DNA of 64,000 nucleotides, from the NCBI GenBank assembly GCA_964019055.1, contig OZ025209.1, positions 14,297,867 to 14,361,866 on the forward strand, given 5' to 3'. The stretch's first letter is position 1. Each line of letters starts with the position of its first letter. The position numbers and the translations under genes were made by a program. The notes under the pieces were generated by a model. That model saw only the letters and a program-made list of their open reading frames with translations. It was not told the origin of the DNA and ran no database searches. Shown piece by piece: positions 23,301-30,974 of the stretch. The DNA comes from Anthopleura xanthogrammica (taxonomy: Eukaryota; Cnidaria; Anthozoa; Actiniaria; Actiniidae).

Positions 23301-24180
23301 GCGAAACGGGACATGTGTCCCATACTCCGAGAACAGGGCAACTAAGTATTGGTGTAGCTGTAATCCCCCTTGGAGCGGGGACTGTACAGGATGTGCACCG
23401 GGGTATGGTGGAAATGAATGTGAGCCATGTCGTTATCCTTGGATGGGCGAAAACTGTGAACAAGATTGGAGAAACTGTAAAAAAAATTCATGTCAAAATG
23501 GTGGAACGTGTATTCCACTGAAGGGAAAAGATTTTCTCTGTGTTTGTAATTCTAACTTCACTGGGAAAAATTGCGAGGCTAATCTTATGACGGAGAACTC
23601 ATCGGAGCGTTCTGATGAAAGCCATACTAAAGATGCGACAATCTACACTTTGATATCGATTTGTGTTCTGCTTTTTTTGGTTTTAGTAATATTTCTTGTA
23701 GCGTGGTTGTGGAGGAAGCACAAAAAGACAAGGTCGAATCATGGAAGAATTGTATTCACTACAAAAGGAACCAAAGATGTTAGTCCACCATTTGAAGACA
23801 TGATGGATACCAACAAATACGAGTTTAGTAACCCAACCTTTATACCCACTCCTCCCTCACAGGAAAACACTATACGTGAATTATCACCAGAAAATCTTCA
23901 AGATAACGAAGAAAATATAAATTTGACATACAGCACTATCGACTTCAAGACATCAAGCCCAGTGGCTAAGATGTTTGATAACCCCTTATACGAATCGGCT
24001 GAACATGTGATTAGAAAAGAACGTGAAAACAATTCTTTGAATCCACTTTATGAATCAGTAGACCAGATATCAAGTGATCACGATAAACTAGTGTTAAATC
24101 CGATATATGTCTCAGGAGATGAAGCAATTGAAGTGACGAATAAGAGAATTTGGAGAGAAGACAGATTTTCACAATGTTAA
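10707..24180 (+). CDS. LRP-like/cadherin chimeric type I receptor (12 coding exons)
   Basis: Twelve exons (listed separately) splice in a single open frame of 7953 nt, 2650 residues plus stop. Order: signal peptide (1-25), six-bladed YWTD propeller (about 26-290), six EGF domains, five with calcium-binding D-x-(D/N)-E-C starts (about 298-542), one sushi/CCP domain (544-602), about 15 cadherin repeats with DxD, LDYE-like and D-x-N-(D/E)-x-P motifs (about 606-2184), about six EGF modules (2186-2460), a 24-residue transmembrane segment (2472-2495) and a 155-residue tail with NPLY, NPLY and NPIY. YWTD-EGF modules and NPxY tails are typical of LDL-receptor-related endocytic receptors; cadherin repeats mediate calcium-dependent adhesion. 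A surface receptor coupling adhesion to endocytosis is inferred. I know no named orthologue. Exon joins are supported by phase and by domains split across introns; the two ends are less certain. Confidence 0.88.
11030..11371 (+). mobile_element. tRNA-derived SINE (plus) in intron 1
   Basis: Starts with GGGTGGCATGGGTGGTGTAG, an A-box-like TGGTTTACCACTC, and a B box GGTTCAAGCCC at 11085-11095, the split Pol III promoter of a tRNA-derived SINE. A central part containing TCCTCCCTCCGTAAAAATC is shared in inverted orientation with 14667-14845. The 3' end is a run of TGAT repeats (11330-11371). Confidence 0.8.
11372..11969. other. Remainder of receptor intron 1
   Basis: No gene. The sequences GCATGTAAAAG..., GCAAAAAGCCTGTGCATA and the facing TATATATGCACAGGCTTTTG (about 11550-11660) form an imperfect inverted repeat, probably an old MITE. 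The intron ends in a strong pyrimidine tract and CAG at 11969. Confidence 0.5.
11970..12803 (+). CDS. Receptor exon 2: LDLR-class-B (YWTD) beta-propeller
   Basis: One exon carries the whole propeller. Five YWTD-type motifs are visible in regular spacing: IYWSD, LYWTDA, LYWTDWG, LFWADA and LYWTDWH, each preceded by (L/I)-x-(L/V)-(D/P)-like blade strands such as [14 protein letters not shown] and PNGLAIDY. In LRP and LDL receptors this six-bladed fold binds ligands or mediates pH-dependent release and is followed by an EGF domain, as here. Phase 1 at both ends; donor GTTTGT after GGAGCAG. Confidence 0.93.
13013..13135 (+). CDS. Receptor exon 3: EGF domain 1
   Basis: A 123-nt phase 1-1 exon encoding [16 protein letters not shown] and the second half of an EGF domain ending ICQ. 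It lacks the calcium-binding D-x-D/N-E start, as is usual for the EGF that directly follows a YWTD propeller. Flanked by TTTCAG and GTAAGG. Confidence 0.92.
13478..13600 (+). CDS. Receptor exon 4: calcium-binding EGF domain 2
   Basis: A 123-nt phase 1-1 exon encoding a complete EGF_CA domain: DINEC, six cysteines and the GSYNCSC core with the hydroxylation-type pattern. Acceptor ATATTAG, donor GTAAGA. Confidence 0.94.
13601..14309. other. Receptor intron 4 with palindromic GC-rich repeats
   Basis: No gene. At 13755-13855 the motif TTTGACCGGTCA recurs in direct and inverted form. At 14105-14222 short CACGGCAC/GTGCCGTG blocks face each other and can fold into a long hairpin, probably a small inverted-repeat element. 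Confidence 0.6.
14310..14471 (+). CDS. Receptor exon 5: EGF domain 3 and first part of EGF 4
   Basis: 162 nt, phase 1-1. It encodes [12 protein letters not shown]...YICSC...HSC, then [13 protein letters not shown], where EGF 4 is cut by the intron. The split domain requires the join to exon 6 ([12 protein letters not shown]). Acceptor TTCAG, donor GTAAGT. Confidence 0.92.
14667..14845 (-). mobile_element. tRNA-derived SINE (minus) in intron 5
   Basis: The minus strand reads GGGTGGCGTAGCGGTTAGAG and then GAGTTCGAGTCCC, an A box and B box. The following GTTCTCTCCTGTGC and TCCTCCCTCCGTAAAAATC match the plus-strand SINE at 11030-11371. A third, short 3' fragment (AATTGGAATTTAGAAGTT) lies at 15172-15212. 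Confidence 0.78.
15291..15696 (+). CDS. Receptor exon 6: EGF domains 4-6 and start of sushi
   Basis: 406 nt, phase 1 in and 2 out. It completes EGF 4, then encodes EGF 5 (DVNEC) and EGF 6 (DVDEC...GSYLCAC), and the first half of a sushi/CCP domain beginning [11 protein letters not shown]. Two different domain families are joined within one exon, so the EGF-sushi link is not a modelling artefact. Donor AG/GTATGT. Confidence 0.92.
15697..16327. other. Receptor intron 6 with inverted repeats
   Basis: No gene. GGGGATTGGCAGAA (about 15878) and TTCTGCCAATCCCC (about 15949) form a perfect 14-bp inverted repeat enclosing a second one (GAAGCACACGTCGTGCTTC), probably a MITE-like hairpin. Confidence 0.6.
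16328..16767 (+). CDS. Receptor exon 7: end of sushi and cadherin repeat 1
   Basis: 440 nt, phase 2 in and 1 out. It completes the sushi domain ([11 protein letters not shown]) and runs without a break into cadherin repeat 1, with PEN near the start, [19 protein letters not shown] and DVNEAP. This physically links the EGF/sushi part to the cadherin part. Donor GTAAGT. Confidence 0.93.
16786..17156 (+). repeat. 31-bp minisatellite in receptor intron 7
   Basis: About 12 copies of a 31-bp unit close to CCCAGACCCCTCTCAACCAA plus GCCTTCTGTTA. The reading frame of exon 7 stays open through the array until 17156, so a transcript retaining the intron would carry an extension of about 130 residues. 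I take it to be an intronic satellite. Confidence 0.9.
17237..19026 (+). CDS. Receptor exon 8: cadherin repeats 2-7
   Basis: A 1790-nt exon covering about six cadherin repeats (residues about 714-1310). Inter-repeat calcium motifs appear as DSNDPP, SDVNERP, LNKNEPP, TDTNDPP and a degenerate VKNIN. Repeat 5 carries an inserted cysteine pair. The exon ends AAG/GCAAGT, a non-canonical GC donor; using the nearby GT at 19031 would shift the next exon into a stop. Confidence 0.92.
19102..19266 (+). CDS. Receptor exon 9: start of cadherin repeat 8
   Basis: 165 nt, phase 0-0, encoding [13 protein letters not shown], the end of repeat 7 and the start of repeat 8 ([12 protein letters not shown]). Acceptor TTTTTCCCACAG; donor CAG/GTCAGT. 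Confidence 0.9.
19267..19867. other. Receptor intron 9 with a MITE-like inverted repeat
   Basis: No gene. GCCATGTTGGATGGCAC (about 19427) and GTGCCATCTAACATGGC (about 19515) face each other across about 70 bases, a MITE-like hairpin. The rest is unremarkable. Confidence 0.6.
19868..20377 (+). CDS. Receptor exon 10: end of cadherin 8, all of 9, start of 10
   Basis: 510 nt, phase 0-0. RPLDYEK and TNVNEAP close repeat 8; repeat 9 has [22 protein letters not shown] and VNVNEQP. Acceptor TGCTTAG, donor GAG/GTACGT. Confidence 0.92.
20487..20801 (+). CDS. Receptor exon 11: cadherin repeat 10 and start of 11
   Basis: 315 nt, phase 0-0. It begins [12 protein letters not shown], contains MDPDKHD, LNYES, DSGNL and VDNNDPP, and ends ENQK before GTTAGT. 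Exons 8-12 interrupt cadherin repeats near the same A-strand position, which supports the boundaries. Confidence 0.92.
20802..21147. other. Receptor intron 11
   Basis: No gene. It contains a G-rich patch (TCGGGGGAGGGGAGGGGG near 20890) and sequence with AACATGGCGG and GATGGCCGCGATGAC, similar to a short conserved block of the U repeat units (AACATGGCCGCGATGACG). Confidence 0.5.
21148..24180 (+). CDS. Receptor exon 12: cadherins 11-15, EGFs, TM and tail
   Basis: A 3033-nt last exon (residues 1641-2650). Cadherin repeats 11-15 end in DENEPP, DSNDRP, DVPEPP, DINEAP and a final VQEVD. Repeat 13 carries an insertion with the basic motif RHKR followed by S (21985-21996), a furin-type site. About six EGF modules follow ([40 protein letters not shown]). 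The transmembrane helix is at 23641-23712, followed by WRKHKK. The tail has NPTF (23830), NPLYE (23980), NPLYE (24040) and NPIY (24097). Stop TAA at 24178. Confidence 0.96.
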   Translation, partial: VGTIVGQLSTLDEDQEQTHTYTILSQIPGGALSMKYTNKLYIADNAKLDYESTRAVKITIASTDNGIPNQLTKVVTMAIPIKDENEPPYDVELSRQFVYENSTMGAYIGNVIVKDPDTFPQSYSCLLIDDGGARFMIQKNNSQIHLLTSMNGILLDYETQKEHMIVIKCTDGGGSWYQKQFVIKVLDSNDRPISIIFTDSPGDTTMDPQPPNRTTQLVSTPVVTVNETAKSGVTIVTYVTVKDEDNINNPAQLQTHKCVLISEEEAKLFAVVSAHAPSTRHKRSAAKINQIPTKFMIRPGTNSILVRQALNYEARSVFTLFLKCTDSGVPPLSMVSSLRVQVLDVPEPPIDLHLTSLSLGENSPEGTLLGNISVIDADVPSAGYLYEITSHGVPFRVVRNQVIVSRAPLDHETTPIITIQITVREVVSSLFFTKNLHVNITDINEAPTRITLNGSKTEATLEEDSPVGTLIGYIIVRDPDRYDTHRLSISGQNSSHFRIHDNKLYVGSQLNAWLINRYSLYIRAIDRGGLGTTHVITVLVQEVDMCSNDRKNCSAYATCLRSGPGQAKCSCILGFTGDGYSCVDIDYCESDPCHLNNTIRPCEDGFGGYKNYSCPCKTGWSPPNCDVMVNYCQRQPCSVNGTLRCESRVNGYQCLCKEGFTGSRCETNVSHCSEHSCLHGGTCVEKSDGFICLCKDPFTGINCDTDHSVCRDNPYICQRNGTCVPYSENRATKYWCSCNPPWSGDCTGCAPGYGGNECEPCRYPWMGENCEQDWRNCKKNSCQNGGTCIPLKGKDFLCVCNSNFTGKNCEANLMTENSSERSDESHTKDATIYTLISICVLLFLVLVIFLVAWLWRKHKKTRSNHGRIVFTTKGTKDVSPPFEDMMDTNKYEFSNPTFIPTPPSQENTIRELSPENLQDNEENINLTYSTIDFKTSSPVAKMFDNPLYESAEHVIRKERENNSLNPLYESVDQISSDHDKLVLNPIYVSGDEAIEVTNKRIWREDRFSQC

Positions 24181-24591
24181 ATGTTATAGACTGCTTCACA
24201 AGCAAGAAAAACATTGTGAATCCTTTACCACGCCTCTCAAGATTATGTAAAATTATGTTAAAAATAATAGAACTACAAACATGACACTTCTATTGGTTTC
24301 GTTTGCGCCTTCAAAAAATGAAAAAAATAGACCTTCCCGTCGTCTATTCGATGCTACATGATCAAAGCATCTTGTCAAATAGACCCCTTGCAGCACGTCG
24401 GAATGCAGCTCAATTTGAAGGGCAAAACAAAAGAATTTCAATCCCCTGAGAATTGGAACCTATTGTTTTGAAATTAATCTTTTAAGAATTTGTTTTATTT
24501 CTTTTATTAATTAGAATTTTCATGCATATGTTACAAAAAAGGACAAAATAATATTGTATTGCGACACGTCTTTCTATCTTTGGAATACCAG
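24181..24591. other. Convergent 3' ends of the receptor and U1 genes
   Basis: The receptor 3' UTR runs right from 24181; the U1 minus-strand gene ends at 24592. Homology to the other U units begins near 24475. I see no clear AATAAA for the receptor. TTTATT at about 24495, read on the minus strand, could serve the U1 gene. Confidence 0.55.
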
Positions 24592-26880
24592 TCACAGCTC
24601 TCCAGGGATAGAGACCTCAAGGCTTTCAACAAAGCTTTTTATCTCCTCCTATTGAAAACAATGAGATAATAATGACAATTCGATGATAAAGTAACCTAAG
24701 TGGTGGTGATCATAACAGTTTTATTATTTCAGACTAATACTAAATAATAGGCACGGATCTCACTTTAGAGCAAAAGCAATAGCATTCGATGATAAATGAT
24801 GATCCATGATGATTACAGTGATATTGTTAGTAAAAAAAAAAATAGTGACACACATCAAATATAATCTTTTCTCCTTATGATATGATGGTGATGATGATGG
24901 CATACTTGCATGGTAATATAATAATGATAATAATGATAATATTAATAATATTGACTGGGTAGTTATATCATTACAGACTAATTAGTAAGGATAAAAGGTT
25001 AACATATATAGCAAGTATGACAGGATATATAATTGCTACCTTCTACTAACAATACTAGATGATAATGTTGATGGATGGTGATGATGACAATGATGATAGC
25101 ATAGGTGATAATAAAAATAGTTATATTATTACAGTGAAACTAATAAGTAAGAAAAGCTAACACATACAGCAAATACAACTGCTACATACACTACTTCTGA
25201 TGATGATAATGACCGATGGTGATGGTGATGATGATTCTGGTGGTGTTACACTACAATACAATACAAACAAACTGACAAACGACAGTATACATTCAAGTTG
25301 AGGTTATATATTCTCTTTTTTTACCTAAAATAAAGATGTAACTCTTAATAAGTTGTGATAATTTAGTAATTACAATATCTAAATTAACCACCAAAACTCC
25401 ATACAAACGCTGTCTTCTTATTTATTAACATAATATTGCATTTGAACATATATTAGTACAAGTATCTTGCACTAGTTGAAGACTTAATGAAAACTAACTG
25501 GCGCAATTTTTTACATATTTTGATATTAACAAACATAAAGAGTTAATTGCAATGATGGATGTAATGACTAGAAAATAGAAGAATAACTAGAAAATAATGT
25601 AATGACTAGAAAATAGCTACAGAATCATCATGACTTACTGTGGTACCACTCGCTTGAACGAGTGGCATGCCTCTTGATGAGAGCTGAAATCCTGCTGCAT
25701 TTCCCTGTGAAAAAGAAAAAAGATACGTTGTGTATTAATAAAGGCATAGCTACATAATTGTCATGATAAAGAGTTCCATCACTTACACTGGTAACACTCT
25801 CTTGAACCACTGGCAGGACCCTTGATGAGAACTGCAACCCTTCTGGTTCATGGTCATTTCCCTGCGAAAAGGAAAAAAGTTACATCGTTCATTAAAGCAT
25901 GCATATAGTTCATTTCCCTGCGAGATGGAAAAAAAATAGATACATCGTGTATTAGTGAAAGCATAGACACGAAATTATCTTCATAAAAAGTTCCATCACT
26001 TACTCTGGTACCACTCGCTTCCATCACTGGCATGCCTCTTGATGAGAGCTGGAATCCTTCTGGTTCATTTCGCTATGAAAAGGAAAGAAGATACATCGTA
26101 TATTAGTGAAAGTATAGCTAAAGCTTCCATCTCTGGCATGCCTCTTAAGACCTACAAAATGTTTGTGCCATATTGAATTCCTACAAAAGTACCACAAAAG
26201 AAAACCATTTCCCCATCATGAATAGAATTAGAATAAGTATTAGCAAAGCTATGTAAACTGATTAGATTTAGAAAAAATAATGGTAACACGGCAGCAAGTC
26301 TCTCGTACAACTGGCCCCCTTTTGAAGAATCTTGAAACCCTTCTTCTCCAGAACTGAGTGGGCGATAGAACGCAACACTTCATGAATAACTACTGCATGT
26401 AAACCGAATGTACTGGGATGAGATGTCTTCAAACTGTTCAAATGCAATTCTAGCTCTTGGATTACTAAAAGCATTTTAGGAAAGCTTGCAACAACCTTAC
26501 AAAATGGCCCAGAAATAGACTTGAGGGGGAAAAAGAATACACTTCATCAGATGGAAACATTACATTAGACGTTGGTTTGTCGCGATAGACTCGTCTCTTC
26601 ATGTTAACAGTTGAAAAAAACTAATGAAAATAAACTAGAAATATTTTGGAAAGAAAAAGAACCTTTCTTTTAAAAGTATGCCTTAATACTGGCAAGAGAA
26701 TAACAAAGAAAAAAATGGCGGACTTTGCCATAACACTGAAAAAAGACGTACTAATCTGAGAAATCTTTTCTTAAATTCGATCAACATTGCGACTATGAAA
26801 ATCAGCAATTATTATTAACATTATTAGGGATTTTGTACAATTTTTTAACACTGAGATTTAGTATGAATTAAACTTACCAT
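24592..26880 (-). CDS. U1 gene: small-exon RGMPV-family protein (predicted 89 aa)
   Basis: Model on the minus strand: ATG (26880-26878), then exons 26072-26004, 25861-25787, 25704-25639 and 24648-24592. Every exon is a multiple of three, starts after AG and (except the last) ends before GTAAGT. The three middle exons read R/GN...E-G-(F/L)-Q-(L/F)-SSR followed by GMPVMEA, VLPVVQE or GMPLVQA. The last exon encodes [18 protein letters not shown] and TGA. A further degenerate exon copy lies near 25905. Another open stretch (26268-26520) may be an extra exon, but no donor is visible. No domain or signal peptide is recognised, and function is unknown. Coding status rests on splice-site conservation between paralogues. 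Confidence 0.5.
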
Positions 26881-27159
26881 GGTAAGTATCGGGTTACGAA
26901 CGCTTTGAATTATCTATTCCAGAAAGACACAGCGACCCCATCTATTTAAATAGTGGCCAAACCTCGTTTCCTCATCATTCCTCGTTTCCAGTCTTCGAGG
27001 TTCATGACAAATATGGCCGCACATCGTTTGCTCCTGCGTTTCGAGTACTTCGATCACGAACAACTTTGTCGTCCTTGACAGGTTCAACTCTCTCAACCTT
27101 TTGTTACTTGTTGCATCCTTTCTCAGTCTTCGGCTTGAACTTAATCATCACAGTGAGCC
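26878..27159 (-). other. U1 5' exon ending on the ATG
   Basis: On the minus strand, the acceptor TTTTTAACACAG precedes GGCTCACTGTG and the exon ends ACCATG before GTAAGT. Counterparts are at 34611-34294, 41093-40783, 51502-50600 and 57745-57500, all ending ATG/GTAAG or ATG/GTACG. Frames upstream of the ATG are not conserved, so it is probably 5' UTR plus the start codon. Confidence 0.5.
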
Positions 27160-27594
27160 CTGTGTTAAAAATAAATAAAATGATTAGAATATTCTTAAGA
27201 GTTTCTCTTCATCATAGCAGTTCGGTTTGAGGTATAACGATTTTTAAAAAAAATGAACGTCTTCAGTGTTCACTAAAGTTGGAAGCGACGCAACACATGT
27301 ATACGCAATAAAATTCGAAAAACGAGCGATATACCCCCATTTGAACATATTTGAGCGGACTTCGGAAACCATGTCTTCGCGCATTTCTGAAATTATTCAG
27401 TTTGTCGATAATAAATATGATCTAAAATCCTTCTTCGGCGAACATTCATCGAACCTTGCCACTTTTGTTTCGTTGTTGTTTTGAAATCTGCATCATGGGG
27501 TACATTTATAATTCTGGCATGATTCTTCACTTTGTGGTCGCTTTCAAAACTCCATTATACGCATTTCTTCTTTCGTTAACTTACCAGGGTCTAA

Positions 27595-27702
27595 GACTGG
27601 CATAAGTTCTTCGCCATGTTCTTCGCCATAATATCACTTGTTCACATGATCTATGCCGACCCTTCTTCTTCCCCGCTACGCAGTGGCCCCAATCTTCGAT
27701 TC
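27595..27702 (-). other. U1 upstream noncoding exon
   Basis: On the minus strand, TTTTAACATAG precedes GAATCGAAG and the segment ends GACCCTG before GTAAGTTAACG. The same signals occur at 35133-35016 (U2), 41636-41518 (U3) and 58265-58166 (U5), while the internal reading frame differs between copies. I infer a noncoding 5' exon; U4 has lost part of it. Confidence 0.45.
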
Positions 27703-28250
27703 CTATGTTAAAACAAAAATGAGATATTTTTAGAGCATATACTAAAGGCGACATACCCAATGTCATTTAGCAGTAAGAAAACTGGTCCAGTAAACGAAAA
27801 ACTTCAAAATGTCTTACTTTTTGCAACGGCGTTGTTAACCATTCCCGAATCCGCAGTGAGTCTGCAAGCGTCTTCCATCTATCGACTACGAGATTTTGTC
27901 GCTAAAAATCTTTCAGTACAAACTTGTTAGCGGCTCTGTTTGGCACAACACATCTCTAAAACAACCGTTGAACCAATGTGAGGATTTCTACTAGTTTGTA
28001 GCAGCACAATAGCAGATCAATAACCTCGTAGTCGTAGTCGTAGTCGTTCTTGGGTATAGAATTAGAATTAGAAGAAATATTCCCTTTCACCTCGACGAAA
28101 CTTCAATAAAACGAAAAAAATATTCAATATTTTTTCAATAAATGCAAGCTGTGAGAGAAAGTAAATAACCACCTGCAATGTTGTCTTAGTAACTTCTTTG
28201 AAACACTGTCGTCTACATATGAATTTTTTCTTAAAGAAATTATTTCAAAA
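27703..28250. other. U1 upstream region, module type 1
   Basis: Contains a short plus-strand frame from 27762 (MSFSSKKTGPVNEKL) conserved in all U units and, on the minus strand, a possible first-exon donor GACATTGG/GTATGT over the same bases. Further right is a GTAGTC repeat (28030). The module resembles U4 (51620-52020) and U5 (58310-58800) more than U2 and U3. Confidence 0.45.
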
Positions 28251-28545
28251 TTTTGATTGGTTCCGAACGGCGTTCTTTCTATGCAGCTGCCCCCACACTG
28301 TGGAAACAGCCTTCCTGTACAAATAACTTGGTTATTTGGTATTCATTTAGAATATTTCCATTTAGAACTTAGTATTTCGTTTTTTTAGTATTGGATTTTT
28401 TATAGATTAATATTTATAGTAAATATTCATATGTTATATATTTATATTCTATTAACTTATTCATGTAAAGCGCTCTTGATCATTTTAATGTTAAAAAGCG
28501 ATATATTAAGTAAATAAATTATTAAATTATTAAATTATTATAATA
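28251..28545 (+). mobile_element. CR1-like retrotransposon 3' fragment in U1
   Basis: Reads (G)SERRSFYAAAPTLWKQP, the typical C-terminal end of a CR1-type reverse transcriptase, then a 3' UTR with TGTAAAGCGCTCTTGATC and AAAAGCG(A/C)TATATTAAG and a tail of AAATTATT repeats. A similar 3' end is at 52625-52855 in U4. Confidence 0.7.
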
Positions 28546-29399
28546 CTGACGTCTAGTCACCGCGGCGGCAAATTTAAGCTCGTGAAATTTTCCAACACTA
28601 TATGATTCAATACTTTTGACGTTGCCCCTGAAAACATGCACATTTCAACGACAAAACTTCGTGACAAAACTTCGGTCGTTCCAAGCTCAACTTAGAAGCG
28701 TAGTAAGAAACAGTCATATACTTTAGTACATATTTGCTTTGACACTTATGAAACCTAAATGCAGCTCAAGTTTTACCCCAAAACGAGCAAATCTATGCCG
28801 CTTTCGTGGAGTCTCCCAGATAGGAGTAAGCTTAGCCTGAGTTCAGGCTCTCCGCTTCGAAGGCCTGATACTCAGGCTAGAGTAAGCTTAACTGGTTTGG
28901 TTTAAATAATTTGTTCCTTTTTCTTTGAGAATTCTTAAAACATCCAAATTCCATAAACCCGTCATGTTGTGACTTATTTCGATTACTATTTTATTACCTA
29001 AAACTATTAGTAAAAGTATCAAAACCAATTAAATGTATGTCTTCGAATTTTATGAAATGAAAATAAAAGTACATTATTAAGAAAAAGCCGTTCTGAGGTT
29101 GACGAAGGGACTGTGCACGAGTGTAAAAATATTTATATAATTCAAAAACAAACTCTATCACATGAAAGGCCACACTAAAATTATTAAGTTTACCGAGTTT
29201 TAGAATATTTGGGCAAAGATTGACTGATAATCAGGCTTTAAACAAATCTTTAAAATACAAGAGAGAATGCATGGTTTTGGGGGACACTGTCCTCATGCAA
29301 GCGTCATACATTCTATCTTATTTTTGACTTACTTACTTGTTTTTATCCAAACTTGGTAATAATACTAATATTAGTATCGTCTTTTTTGTGATGATGATA
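28546..29399. other. U1 intergenic block shared with U4 and U5
   Basis: No convincing gene. Bases 28560-28860 (AACTTCGGTCGTTCCAAGC... to the TAGCCTGAGTTCAGGCTC palindrome) recur at 52860-53160 and 59120-59430 with an open but unrecognised frame of about 74 codons. Bases 28985-29395 recur in every U unit. Confidence 0.6.
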
Positions 29400-29793
29400 G
29401 CCACTTTGGAAACGAGCAAGGGACTGGGGCGAGTTTTGAATTTTAATCTTATGAGCAAAAACGTTTTGTTATCTGATCAAGCATCTCAAGATTAGTAAGT
29501 CTGGCAAATTTGAACATGATCGAATGAAAAGAACCAGAGTTATTGGCATTCAAAAGTGTCAAAAATTTACAAAGAATGTATGGTTACAGGGGACAAGTGT
29601 CCCCTGTAACCATACATTCTTTGTAAATTTTCAACACTTTTGAAGGCTTGTAACTCTGCTTCTTTTTTAAGAAACACCTTCAAATTTGCTAGACTTACTA
29701 ACCATGAGATGCTTTATCAGATAACAAAACTTTTCTGTTAATAAGATTAAAATTCAAAACTCGCCCCAGTCCCTTACTCGTTTCCAAAGTGGC
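29400..29793. mobile_element. 394-bp fold-back MITE (U1)
   Basis: Nearly the whole element is an inverted repeat: GCCACTTTGGAAACGAGCAA at the left faces TTGCTCGTTTCCAAAGTGGC at the right (TTACTCG in this copy), and the arms meet in the hairpin ACAGGGGACAAGTGTCCCCTGT near 29593. TA dinucleotides flank it (29398-29399 and 29794-29795), as for Tc1/mariner-type MITEs. The second copy is at 37107-37498; U3 and U4 have near-empty sites. Confidence 0.85.
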
Positions 29794-30172
29794 TAATTCT
29801 TAATTAAATTAATATTTGCACCCCAGTTCCTTCCTCAACCAACGGAGTCAGAAGGGGAAAATATGGCGGCCATGTTGGTGGTATTACGCAGTAGAAGACT
29901 AATTTGAAATCCAACATGGCCGCGATGACGTCGCATGCAGACTTAGCTTGAGTAGACTCGCAGCCAAGATAATTCTAAAGAGAGTCTCAGGTTGTTCTCT
30001 CGTTAATGCTACTTTGTTGATCTTTTACGGATCTTTCGAAATCTATGCGGATCCCAAACCCTCTGCGAATGAATATTTTAAAACTTAATTAAAGATTAAA
30101 AGTTTTAAAAAAATTGTTCCATCCTCCGAAGACGCATTTTTTTTTCCGCGTACTGGACATTCTTGACGTTAT

Positions 30173-30780
30173 TCCATTGCCTTCTGGACTGAAGCTTCTA
30201 AAGTCCCTTGAATTACATGAAACCATTCCGACGTGCTGCAAGGGGTCTATTCCTTTCCATTCAATTCATGATGGGGATAAGCAAATCATGTGCATCATGT
30301 GCATAAAACCTTATTCAGAACTGAAGGCTAGCACGTGGCATGAGGGAGAGAATAACCGGACCCTAATCCATAGAGGTTATTCCCTTGCCTTCTGGACTGA
30401 AGCTTCCATAGTCACTTGAATTACATGAAACCATTCAGAACTGAAGGCTAGCACGTGGCATGAGGGAGAGAATAACCGGACCCTAATCCATAGAGGTTAT
30501 TCCCTTGCCTTCTGGACTGAAGCATCCAAAGTCACTTAAATTACATGAAACCATTCAGAACTGAAGGCTAGCACGTGGCATGAGGGAGAGAATAACCGGA
30601 CCCTAATCCATAGAGGTTATTCCCTTGCCTTCTGGACTGAAGCTTCTAAAATCCCTTGAATTACATGAAACCATTCAGAACTGAAGGCTAGCACGTGGCA
30701 TGAGGGAGAGAATAACCGGACCCTAATCCATAGAGGTTATTCCCTTGCCTTCTGGACTGAAGCTTCCATAGACAGAAATG
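30173..30780. repeat. 120-bp tandem repeat with a CACGTG core (U1)
   Basis: Four copies of CAGAACTGAAGGCTAGCACG TGGCATGAGGG... at 30317, 30437, 30557 and 30677, preceded by a divergent half-unit with TTCCGACGTGCTGCAAGG. Each unit has the E-box palindrome CACGTG and the pair GGTTATTC/GAATAACC. An incidental 101-codon frame (30114-30419) is not conserved. Confidence 0.9.
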
Positions 30781-30974
30781 AAGGCTTTGTTACTTTAATG
30801 AATGACAAATATACTTTTAAACAATCATTATAGAATAGTATGATAATGACATTGATATTTCAAGAATTTGATTTATTTTTTATATTAATTAAAATTTTCA
30901 TGCATATGTTACAAAAAAGGACAAAAAATCCTGAAGTATTGGGACACGTCATCTTTCCATCTTTGGAATCCTAG

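Noticed and set aside
26268..26474. 68-codon frame as an extra U1 coding exon
   Set aside because: Corresponding bases in U3 and U5 are not open in the same frame and no donor is seen; kept only as a possibility in the U1 entry.
30114..30419. 101-codon frame, and its counterpart at 54522-54770
   Set aside because: It lies in the 120-bp repeat and a divergent half-unit; stops differ between units and there are no splice signals.
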